A stretch of 64,000 nt of DNA from DATKZM01 sp035527975 (GTDB taxonomy: Bacteria; Pseudomonadota; Alphaproteobacteria; JAPULJ01): contig DATKZM010000124.1 in the NCBI GenBank assembly GCA_035527975.1, positions 1-64,000 of the forward strand. The letters are read 5' to 3'. Under the pieces are notes generated by a model. It was given only the letters and a program-made list of their open reading frames with translations, made no database searches and was not told where the DNA came from. The translations under genes were made by a program, and so were the position numbers. Positions 24,315 to 31,920 of the stretch are shown piece by piece. The first letter of the stretch is position 1; each line of letters opens with the position of its first letter.

Positions 24315-25228
24315 GGTGCCTCGCCTTCCGGCCAGAGCCAAGCCGCCCCCCGCACGCCGCTGGCATCGCCATGCGCCGCGACCGTCAGCCGGGTTGCCAC
24401 CGTGTCGGAGAAGACGTGCTCGCCCCACAATGTTGCCACCGTCTCGCACAATCCATCGATATTCGAGAGCCCGCCGCCAAGCACGATGACGTCGGGGTCG
24501 ACGATATTGATCACCCCGGCGAGCGCGCGCGCAAGACGCTCGGCATAGCGGTCGACCGCGGCCTGCGCCATTGCCTCGCCCTTGGCGGCGTGTTCGGCAA
24601 TGGCTTTTGCGTCCAGCGGCCCGCCGCCGGCGGCCGCGAAATCGCGCGCCAACCCGGGGCCGGAAAGAAAGGTCTCGATACAGCCCTGCCGGCCGCAATA
24701 GCATTGGGGTCCGGGACGCTCGTCGTCGCGCGGCCGGGGCAGGGGGTTGTGGCCCCATTCGCCGGCAATTGCATTGGCGCCGAGCACTGGCCGGCCATCG
24801 ATCGCCAGACCGCCGCCGACGCCGGTGCCCAGGATCACGCCGAAAACGGTCCGCGCGCCGGCCCCGGCACCGTCGGTGGCCTCGGAAACCGCCAGGCAAT
24901 TGGCGTCATTGGCGACACGGACCGGGCGCCCCAGCGCGGTTGCGAGATCGCGGTCGAAGGGCTGTCCGATCAGCCAGCTTGAATTGGCGTTCTTGACCAG
25001 CCCGGTTGCGGGAGAAATCGCGCCCGGGATGCCGATCCCAACCGTGCCGCGCTCTCCGGCATCGGCCTCCAGCGCGGCGACCGTATCGACGATCGCCCGG
25101 ATCGTGGCCTCGTAATCTCCGCGCGGCGCGGCGACCCGCCGCCGCGCCACCGGCTCCGGGGCTGCCCCAAGTGCCCAACCTTCGATCTTGCTGCCGCCGA
25201 GGTCGATGCCAATGCGCAGTCCGGCCAT
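24311..25228 (-). CDS. ROK-family sugar kinase
   Basis: 305 residues. N-terminal ATP loop IGIDLGGSKIEGWAL, then GIGIPGAISP, the catalytic-base region VANDANCLAVSEA and GVILGTGVGGGL, followed by the ROK zinc motif EWGHN ... CYCGRQGCIE. These features place it among fructokinase/glucokinase/N-acetylglucosamine kinase-type ROK proteins; no DNA-binding domain is present, so it is an enzyme rather than a repressor. The sugar cannot be decided. It is the first gene of a two-gene unit with dinB, an unusual pairing, and is divergent from divK. Confidence 0.9.
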   Translation of the reverse strand: MAGLRIGIDLGGSKIEGWALGAAPEPVARRRVAAPRGDYEATIRAIVDTVAALEADAGERGTVGIGIPGAISPATGLVKNANSSWLIGQPFDRDLATALGRPVRVANDANCLAVSEATDGAGAGARTVFGVILGTGVGGGLAIDGRPVLGANAIAGEWGHNPLPRPRDDERPGPQCYCGRQGCIETFLSGPGLARDFAAAGGGPLDAKAIAEHAAKGEAMAQAAVDRYAERLARALAGVINIVDPDVIVLGGGLSNIDGLCETVATLWGEHVFSDTVATRLTVAAHGDASGVRGAAWLWPEGEAP

Positions 25229-25434
25229 TTCCGGCCCCTATCGTGCCCCCCAGTATGTCCGCGTCGCGCCGCAATCTGGGCCTTCGCCAAGCCGCTCCCG
25301 CGCCTGCCGCCGCCGCCTTGGCCCACAGATATAGCGCATTTCCGCGATTCGAGCTGCATTCCGGCAAACCGCGCCAATTCGCTAGTGATTCTGGGCCAGA
25401 TCAATCGTGTATCGAAGCTTGTCGAGGGTATGAT

Positions 25435-25450
25435 TTAAACAAATCTTAAC
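25435..25450 (+). promoter_or_regulatory. CtrA-type binding box upstream of divK
   Basis: TTAA-ACAAATC-TTAAC at 25435-25450 is a perfect match to the CtrA consensus TTAA-N7-TTAAC. It lies about 90 bp upstream of the chosen divK start in the 310-bp spacer (25229-25538) between the divergent ROK kinase gene and divK; nothing else was recognised in that spacer. In Caulobacter, divK transcription depends on CtrA, so the site predicts the same cell-cycle loop here. The match is seen; binding is inferred. Confidence 0.75.
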
Positions 25451-25538
25451 TTCGTGGGGAGTATCCATTGAGGCGTCGTGCGGGCCGCCGCCTTTGGATT
25501 TTCGGCTGCCGCCGCACCGCCGGACAAAGGAGCACAAT

Positions 25539-25958
25539 GTGTCAGACGGACAAACGCTTGCTGTGGGGAGCGGGGCTGTGCCCCACCGATCGGTGGGCAA
25601 GACCGTTCTGATCGTGGAGGACAACGAGCTCAATATGAAGCTCTTCCACGACCTTCTGGAGGCGCACGGCTATGACACGTTGCAGACGCGCGACGGTGTC
25701 GAGGCGCTCAAGATCGCCCGGGAGCACATGCCCGACCTGATCCTGATGGACATCCAGTTGCCCGAGGTCTCGGGCCTGGAGGTCGCCAAATGGATCAAGG
25801 AGGATGATCGGCTGCGCTCGATCCCGATTGTCGCCGTTACCGCGTTCGCGATGAAGGGTGATGAGGAGAAGATTCGGCAAGGCGGCTGCGAGGCCTATAT
25901 AGCCAAGCCCATTTCGGTGGCGAAGTTCCTGGAGACCGTCGAGCGCTTCTTAAGTTAG
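25539..25958 (+). CDS. divK: Single-domain response regulator DivK
   Basis: About 139 residues: a receiver domain alone, beginning KTVLIVEDNELNMKLFHDLLEAHGYDT, with the phospho-acceptor Asp in LILMDIQLPE, the Thr in AVTAFAMKGDEE and the Lys in YIAKPIS. This is close to the Caulobacter DivK sequence pattern, the phospho-relay protein that signals between PleC/DivJ and the CckA-CtrA pathway. The GTG at 25539 is preferred because AAAGGAGC precedes it by about 6 nt; it gives a 20-residue lead before the domain. The alternative is a GTG at 25593, directly at the domain but without an SD. It is followed by pleD 12 bp later. Confidence 0.93.
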   Translation: MSDGQTLAVGSGAVPHRSVGKTVLIVEDNELNMKLFHDLLEAHGYDTLQTRDGVEALKIAREHMPDLILMDIQLPEVSGLEVAKWIKEDDRLRSIPIVAVTAFAMKGDEEKIRQGGCEAYIAKPISVAKFLETVERFLS

Positions 25959-25970
25959 TCGGGGCCGGAC

Positions 25971-27383
25971 ATGACGGCCCGAATTCTCGTTGTCGACGAT
26001 CTCGCACCCAATACGCGTCTGCTCGAAGCCAAGCTCACTCATGAGTATTTCGACGTCCTGACCGCATCCGACGGGAAGAGCGCGCTCAAGATCGTGCGCG
26101 ACGAAAGCCCGGACATCGTCCTTCTCGATGTCATGATGCCGGGAATGGACGGCTTCGAGGTCTGCCGGCGCATGAAACAGGATCCGGCCAGCGCCCATAT
26201 TCCGGTGATCATGGTGACCGCGCTATCCGACGTCGCCGACCGGGTGCGCGGGCTTGAGGCCGGAGCCGACGATTTCCTGACAAAACCGATCAACGACGTC
26301 GCCCTGTTGGCGCGGGTCAAATCCTTGGTGCGCCTGAAGATGATGCTCGACGAGCTGCGGCTGCGCGAGAATACCAGCGAGCAGCTCGGCGCGATTGACG
26401 ATCCGGTCGACGCGGGCGGGGATGTCAGCGAGGGCGCCCGTGTCGTTCTGGTCGAGGACAACGATCTCAGCGCCGAGCGCTTCGAGCTGATCGCCGGAGA
26501 GGCCGGCTATCGGATCGACCGCTTCCGTGATGGCGCGGCGGCGCTTGAGGCGACAAAAGACAGCGACGTCGAACTCACCATCGTCAGTTTGAACCTGGAA
26601 AAAGAGGATGCGCTGCGGCTCTGCTCGCAGATGCGCTCGGCGGAGACGACACGTCATCTGCCGGTGCTGCTGGTGATCGAGGACAGCGATACCAATCGCC
26701 TCGCCAAGGGGCTGGAGATTGGTGCGAACGACTACATCGTGCGGCCTTTCGACCGCCAGGAGCTGCTGGCGCGCATGCGCACCCAGGTGCGCCGGCACCG
26801 GTACGAGCAGCGCTTGCGCGAGAACTACCGGCTCAGCATCTCCATGGCGCTCACCGACGCCTTGACCGGGCTCTACAACCGCCGGTACTTCGACACCCAC
26901 TTCGAGACCCAGATCCGGCATGCGGGGGAGACCGGCAAGCCACTGGCGCTGCTGATGCTCGATCTCGACCGTTTTAAGGCGATCAACGACACACACGGCC
27001 ACAATGTTGGCGACCAGGTGCTGCGCGAGACCGCCCGCCGGCTGGCGGGTAATCTGCGCACCGTCGACATGGTGGCGCGGTTCGGCGGCGAGGAATTTGC
27101 GATCGTGATGCCGGATACGACGCCCGACATCGCGTTCTCGGCGGCCGAACGATTGCGCGCGCGGATCGGCGAAACCCCGTTCACCGTCGCCAGCGACACG
27201 GCCGCCGAAATCACCGTCACCACCAGCATCGGCGTCGCGGTGGCCAGCCGCCACCCCGATACGACCGATCTTCTAAAGCGCGCCGACTATGCGCTCTATG
27301 CCGCCAAGCGCGCCGGGCGCAATACCGTGCATCTGTTTCCCGAGGATGCGGACTTCACGTCCGCAACCGGTACGGCCGCCTAG
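25971..27383 (+). CDS. pleD: Diguanylate cyclase response regulator PleD
   Basis: 470 residues: REC1 (1-125), REC2 (about 155-275) and GGDEF (about 300-460). REC1 has the phospho-acceptor D53 in LLDVMMPGMDG. REC2 lacks an acceptor Asp (reads IVSLNLEKED), as in PleD adaptor domains. The cyclase motif is GGEEF with the product-inhibition I-site RTVD five residues before it, so it should make c-di-GMP when REC1 is phosphorylated and be feedback-inhibited. It is co-transcribed with divK. Its stop codon overlaps the first base of a palindromic element. Confidence 0.95.
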   Translation: MTARILVVDDLAPNTRLLEAKLTHEYFDVLTASDGKSALKIVRDESPDIVLLDVMMPGMDGFEVCRRMKQDPASAHIPVIMVTALSDVADRVRGLEAGADDFLTKPINDVALLARVKSLVRLKMMLDELRLRENTSEQLGAIDDPVDAGGDVSEGARVVLVEDNDLSAERFELIAGEAGYRIDRFRDGAAALEATKDSDVELTIVSLNLEKEDALRLCSQMRSAETTRHLPVLLVIEDSDTNRLAKGLEIGANDYIVRPFDRQELLARMRTQVRRHRYEQRLRENYRLSISMALTDALTGLYNRRYFDTHFETQIRHAGETGKPLALLMLDLDRFKAINDTHGHNVGDQVLRETARRLAGNLRTVDMVARFGGEEFAIVMPDTTPDIAFSAAERLRARIGETPFTVASDTAAEITVTTSIGVAVASRHPDTTDLLKRADYALYAAKRAGRNTVHLFPEDADFTSATGTAA

Positions 27384-27494
27384 ATCAAGATCGTCTCAGA
27401 TCGCAGTGATCTGAGGCGTGAATCTTGATCTGGCCCATATGTTTGGAGCACGAATCACGCGTCACACCAGATCATCGTGAGACGATCGTGCTCC
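27383..27494. repeat. Two adjacent palindromes downstream of pleD
   Basis: First stem: GATCAAGAT (27383) and CTCAGATC (27395) pair with GATCTGAG (27408) and ATCTTGATC (27422-27430). Second stem: GGAGCACGA (27445-27453) pairs with TCGTGCTCC (27486-27494), with further pairing of TCACG and CGTGA inside. The first base is also the last base of the pleD stop codon. This is a paired palindrome of the dispersed alphaproteobacterial intergenic type, placed between convergent genes where it may terminate pleD transcription. Confidence 0.7.
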
Positions 27495-27521
27495 GAAGCG
27501 CTTTTCCGCATCGAGCCCGCC

Positions 27522-27555
27522 CAAAATAAAAACGGCCGCCTCGATGGCAGCCGTT
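27522..27555 (-). terminator. Rho-independent terminator of rpmG
   Basis: Read on the minus strand, ACGGCTGCC (27554-27546) and GGCGGCCGT (27540-27532) form a 9-bp stem with a 5-nt loop (ATCGA), followed by TTTTTATTTT. It lies 37 bp after the rpmG stop. Confidence 0.85.
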
Positions 27556-27591
27556 CACGCGGGCTGTCGCCCTGCAGGTAGCCCTCTGCAG

Positions 27592-27765
27592 CTATCCCTT
27601 CTTGAGCTTGGTTTCCTTGAACAGCACATGCTTGCGCGCGACCGGGTCGAATTTCCTGAATTCGAGCTTCTCGGTCTGCTTCTTCGGGTTCCTCTTGGCG
27701 ACATAGAAGAAGCCGGTATCGGCGGTGCTCTGCATCCTGACGAGGATGTTGTCTTTCTTGGCCAT
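27592..27765 (-). CDS. rpmG: 50S ribosomal protein L33
   Basis: 57 residues starting MAKKDNILVRMQSTADTGF and ending HVLFKETKLKKG, the full length of bacterial L33 of the Cys-free type. It is a small basic protein near the E site of the 50S subunit. The stop is TAG at 27592-27594 and a strong hairpin terminator follows. It lies downstream of the S41 protease and rnr on the same strand, facing pleD; rpmG close to rnr is a familiar alphaproteobacterial arrangement. Confidence 0.95.
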   Translation of the reverse strand: MAKKDNILVRMQSTADTGFFYVAKRNPKKQTEKLEFRKFDPVARKHVLFKETKLKKG

Positions 27766-27894
27766 GCGGCGGTCTTTCTTGCGGTATTCGGTGGCGGGTC
27801 TGTCAGCGTTGTCCGAAACTTAGCGCAGCCCGGCTTCAAGTCAAGGCCGGCCAGTCAAGGACAGGCAGGGCGAGATCAGCTCCAGGCCAACGGA

Positions 27895-29487
27895 TTAACG
27901 CCCGGCCACCGATGTGTGCGAGAGCTGCAGCGAGCGCGTGTAAAGCGCATTGTCATTGAGCAGGCGTTTGGCGAAGGCCAGATCGCCGTCGCCGCCCTCG
28001 GCCGCCGGTCCGTCGGCCGCCGGGCAAATTCCGCGCAGTCGGGCCAACCGGTCATGGGTCGGCTTGCGCTGACGTCGCCATTGCAGAAGGGCTTCGGCGG
28101 TCCGGTGCCGGCCGGTCTTGATCTCGGTAGCGAGCGCGCCAGGGTTTCCTTTGAGACCGGCCGTGCAAACCGTCGGCAGCACGCCAAGATCCTGAAGCGT
28201 GTAGCCCGAAGGCGCATGGAAGCGCGACCAGGTCAGCACCAGCTCGCCTTCATTGGGCAGCCGGAAGACGCTTTGTACGGTGCCCTTGCCGAACGAGTTC
28301 GTGCCGACCAGAACCGCGCGGTTGAGGTCCTGCAGCGCTGCTGCGACGATTTCGGAGGACGACGCCGAGCGGCCGTTGATCAGCACCACCAACGGCTTGC
28401 CGCCGGCGATGTCTCCGGCGCCGGCGCTGTAGCGCTGGAAGCTGCCCGGATGGCGTCCTTCGGTCGAGACGATCTGGCCGCCGGTCAGGAACATGTCCGA
28501 GACCTCGACCGCCTGGTCGAGCAGGCCGCCGGGATTGTCGCGCAGATCGAGGATCACGCCCTTGAACGCGTCGCCCGTGGCGCGCCGCGCCTTGCGGACG
28601 GCCCGCGCCAGCTCGGCGGATGTGCGCTGATTGAAACGCGTCAGGCGCACATGGGCGATACCGCCCTCGCGCTTGAGGAAGACCGTACTGGCGATGACAT
28701 GCGCGCGGACGATGTTGATCGACACGCTTTTTGGGGCGGATTTGCGCGCGACGCTGAGGCGGACCTGCGAGCCGTTGGGGCCACGCAGCCGCTTGACCAC
28801 ATCGCGCAGCTTCATGCCGGTGATCGGCACGCCGTCAATCTGGATGATCGCATCGGCGGCCTTGAGCCCGGCCCGCTCGGCCGGGGTCTCCGGAAACACG
28901 ATGACGACTTTGGTCACGCCGTCATCCTGGCGGATACGCACGCCGATGCCGACAAAGCCCGATCGCGAAGCCCGGTTCTCGCGCGCCTGATCGGCGGTGG
29001 CATAGCGCGAATAGCGGTCGAGGCGAAGGAGGGCGGCGTCGAATACGATTTTGTAGATGTCTTCCGCTGACGCCTTCTTGATGGCCGGCGAATAGATCCG
29101 GCTTGCCTGCACCACGGCGGTCGTCAGATTGGCCCAGCCATCGATATCGTTGGCCGCCGGCGCCTTGAAGGTGGCGACTGGCTTTTGGCTGCTGACCACC
29201 TCGACCTGGCCCTTGGCTTTGCGAACCGCGATGGTGCTGTCAAGCTGGGTGATGCCCTTTAACCCGCTGAGCGCCACGGTCTCCAGTGAGACCCGTTCAA
29301 TGTAGCGATCGCGGATATGCTGGAAGGCAATCCCGAAGACCCGGCCGGCCGCGTTCTCGAATGATTGCCCTCCGGTCTCGGTGGTGCTGGCACACGCACT
29401 ACCGAAGAGGACAAGAGCCGGGACGAGAACCCGGATCAGCAGGCGACACGGTGAGGCGGCGCGCGCCGAGGATGTGAGGCTTTTCAT
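27895..29487 (-). CDS. S41-family C-terminal-processing protease, lipoprotein
   Basis: 530 residues. The N-terminus is a lipoprotein signal (LLIRVLVPALVLFGSAC) with lipobox GSAC near residue 32, so it is anchored on the outside of a membrane. A PDZ domain (about 170-255: GFVGIGVRIRQDDG ... GLKAADAIIQIDGVPI) precedes the S41 protease domain with the substrate GVILDLRDNPGGLL, the catalytic Ser in GRSASSSEIVAAAL and the Lys in TNSFGKGTVQSV, the Ser-Lys dyad of Ctp/Prc proteases. The last 110 residues are not recognised. It follows rnr by 112 bp. Confidence 0.9.
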   Translation of the reverse strand: MKSLTSSARAASPCRLLIRVLVPALVLFGSACASTTETGGQSFENAAGRVFGIAFQHIRDRYIERVSLETVALSGLKGITQLDSTIAVRKAKGQVEVVSSQKPVATFKAPAANDIDGWANLTTAVVQASRIYSPAIKKASAEDIYKIVFDAALLRLDRYSRYATADQARENRASRSGFVGIGVRIRQDDGVTKVVIVFPETPAERAGLKAADAIIQIDGVPITGMKLRDVVKRLRGPNGSQVRLSVARKSAPKSVSINIVRAHVIASTVFLKREGGIAHVRLTRFNQRTSAELARAVRKARRATGDAFKGVILDLRDNPGGLLDQAVEVSDMFLTGGQIVSTEGRHPGSFQRYSAGAGDIAGGKPLVVLINGRSASSSEIVAAALQDLNRAVLVGTNSFGKGTVQSVFRLPNEGELVLTWSRFHAPSGYTLQDLGVLPTVCTAGLKGNPGALATEIKTGRHRTAEALLQWRRQRKPTHDRLARLRGICPAADGPAAEGGDGDLAFAKRLLNDNALYTRSLQLSHTSVAGR

Positions 29488-29599
29488 GGCGGGTAATTTA
29501 ATAGCGGAATGACGCCCGGCACAGAAAAAACTTTGGATTTTTGATAATTCGGTTAATGCGCGCGTGGTTTCAACATCACTGCGTAGGCGGATTTTACAG

Positions 29600-31843
29600 T
29601 TAACCCCGGCGCTTGCCGCCGCGTGGCCGCCCGCCGACCGGCCCGTGTGAGCGGGCTTTTGGCCTGTATCCGCGCCGTTGTTTGCCGTTTTTGGGCCCGG
29701 CGTCCATCAGCTCCAGGAGGAGGCTGCCAGTGATCGGGTCGGCTTCGGCGAGGCGCACTTCAGCCGGATCGCCAAGGCGATAGGTATGGCCGCTCTCGCG
29801 CCCGACCAGGCGATGGCCGGTCTCGTCATGGTCATAATAGTCGCCCGGCAGGGTCGAAATCGGGACCAGCCCGTCGGCCCCGGTCTCATTCAGGGTGATA
29901 AAGAGCCCGAACCGCGTCACCCCGTTGATCGTGCCATCGAACGTCGCCCCGACGCGGTCGGCAAGATAGGCGGCGGTGAACCGGTTGACGGCGTCACGCT
30001 CGGCCGCCGAAGCGCGCCGTTCGGTATCGGAGATATGGCGGGCGGTCTCCTTCAGGCCCTCGCGGGCGTCCTGGCCGATCCCGCCCTGTCCCAGCTTGAG
30101 GGCGCCAATGAGAGCCCGGTGGACGACCAGATCGGCATAGCGCCGGATGGGCGAGGTGAAATGGGCATAGCGCGACAGCGCCAGTCCAAAATGCCCGATA
30201 TTGCCCGGGTCGTATTCGGCGCGGGCCTGGGCGCGCAGCACCAGCTCGTTCAGCAGCCGCTCATGCGGCTCGCCCTTCGCCTTGATGAGCAGGCGGTTGA
30301 GGTGCTCGGGCTTGACCACTTGTCCGCGTGCGAGCTTGAGCCCGACGGAGTCGAGGAACTCCCGCAAGGCTTCGAGCTTTTCCGGGTCGGGCGCATCGTG
30401 GATGCGGTAGATGCACGGTGCACGCGCCTTCTCCAGCGTCTCCGCGGCGGCGACGTTGGCGGCGATCATGAACGCCTCGATCAGGCGGTGCGAGACAAGC
30501 CGCGGCCGCAAAGCCACGCGCTCCACGCGGCCCTGGGTGTCGAGGAATATCTGGCGCTCGGGCAGATCGAGGTCGAGGGTCTTGCGGGCGTCCCGGGCGC
30601 GTTCCAGCGCCTCGTAGGCGCCCTTTAGCGGCGCCAGCACGCGATCGAGGAGGGGAGCGGTCGTCTCGTCGCTCCGGCCGTCGAAGGCTGCCTGCACCTG
30701 TTCATAAGTCAGCCGCGCCGCCGAACACATGACCGTGCGCGTGAACCTGTGCCCAAGCAGGCGGCCGTCCCGGTCGATCCGCATGTGGCAGGCCAGCGCG
30801 CCGCGATCCTCGCCGGGCTTCAGCGAACACAGCCCGTTCGACAGCGCCTCGGGCAGCATCGGCACCACACGGTCGGGAAAATAGACCGAATTGCCGCGCT
30901 CGTGCGCTGCCCGGTTGAGGGCGCTGCCGGGCCGCACATAATGGGCCACATCCGCGATGGCCACGATGAGCTTGTAGCCGCCGGCGTTCTTGGGATCGTC
31001 GTCGCCAGCGGCCCAGACCGCATCGTCGAAATCGCGCGCATCGGCGCCGTCGATGGTGATCAGCGGCACTGCGCGGAGATCTTCGCGGCCGTCCGGCGAA
31101 ACGGGCTTGGCCGCTTCCGCCTCGGCGATGGCCTGGGCAGGGAAGATGCTCGGAATATCATGACTGTGAATGGCAATCAGGCTGATCGCCTGGGGCGCGT
31201 GCGTATCGCCTAGCCGTTCGATGACCCGTGCCTGGCGCAGTCCCAGGGCGCGACCCGGCAATACCTCCGCCAACACCAGATCCCCTGGCGTCGCGCCGCC
31301 GGCATCAGCCTGCGTGACCGCCAATTCGTGCCGAAACTTGCGGTCGGTCGGCCGGATGCGGCCGGCCCGCTCGTGCCGCTCATAGACCCCCAGCACGCGG
31401 TCGGGGGCAGCAGAGATGCGGCGGATCAGGCGGCCCTCGTAGTCGCCCTCGGTAAGCCTGGTAAGGCGGGCCAGCAACCGCTCGCCGATGCCCGCGGCAA
31501 GGCGGCCGCCGCGCTCGGGCGCCATCAGGATACGCGGCGGCGGGGTTTCGTCGCGCCAGTCGACCGGCTTGGCGATCAGCTCGCCGTCGGCGTCAATCTC
31601 GGCGATCTCGACCACTGCGACCGGGGGCAGGGCGCCGGGCTCGCGCACCCGCTTGCGCCGGCGCTCGATCAGCCCATCGTCGGCAAGGCGCCGCAAGAGG
31701 TCGCGCAAGGCGCCCCGCTGACCGCCCTTGAGGCGAAAGGCGCGCGCGATTTCGCGCTCGCCCGGCGCGCCGCCCTGCGAGCGGATGTATTCCAGAACCT
31801 CATCTCGGCTCGGAAAGGGTGCTTGTTTCTGCTTGGCTGCCAA
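29600..31843 (-). CDS. rnr: Ribonuclease R (RNB-family exoribonuclease)
   Basis: 747 residues. An N-terminal winged-helix (residues 1-70) precedes the cold-shock domains and the RNB catalytic core with the four-Asp cluster in ITIDGADARDFDDAVWA, then HYVRPGSALNRAA and SPIRRYADLVVHRAL. A C-terminal S1 domain (about 635-715, GTINGVTRFGLFITL) and a basic tail follow. It degrades structured RNA 3-prime to 5-prime. A TTG start at 31843 is used because the frame is closed by a stop 15 nt upstream and the conserved N-terminus begins there. It lies 77 bp after topA. Confidence 0.94.
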   Translation of the reverse strand: MAAKQKQAPFPSRDEVLEYIRSQGGAPGEREIARAFRLKGGQRGALRDLLRRLADDGLIERRRKRVREPGALPPVAVVEIAEIDADGELIAKPVDWRDETPPPRILMAPERGGRLAAGIGERLLARLTRLTEGDYEGRLIRRISAAPDRVLGVYERHERAGRIRPTDRKFRHELAVTQADAGGATPGDLVLAEVLPGRALGLRQARVIERLGDTHAPQAISLIAIHSHDIPSIFPAQAIAEAEAAKPVSPDGREDLRAVPLITIDGADARDFDDAVWAAGDDDPKNAGGYKLIVAIADVAHYVRPGSALNRAAHERGNSVYFPDRVVPMLPEALSNGLCSLKPGEDRGALACHMRIDRDGRLLGHRFTRTVMCSAARLTYEQVQAAFDGRSDETTAPLLDRVLAPLKGAYEALERARDARKTLDLDLPERQIFLDTQGRVERVALRPRLVSHRLIEAFMIAANVAAAETLEKARAPCIYRIHDAPDPEKLEALREFLDSVGLKLARGQVVKPEHLNRLLIKAKGEPHERLLNELVLRAQARAEYDPGNIGHFGLALSRYAHFTSPIRRYADLVVHRALIGALKLGQGGIGQDAREGLKETARHISDTERRASAAERDAVNRFTAAYLADRVGATFDGTINGVTRFGLFITLNETGADGLVPISTLPGDYYDHDETGHRLVGRESGHTYRLGDPAEVRLAEADPITGSLLLELMDAGPKNGKQRRGYRPKARSHGPVGGRPRGGKRRG

Positions 31844-31920
31844 AGTCTGCTGGGTTCAGGCGGCCGCCCAGGCGTTCCTTCGAAGAAGGTTCGCGCGCGA
31901 CCGCATCTCTCTCATCGTCT

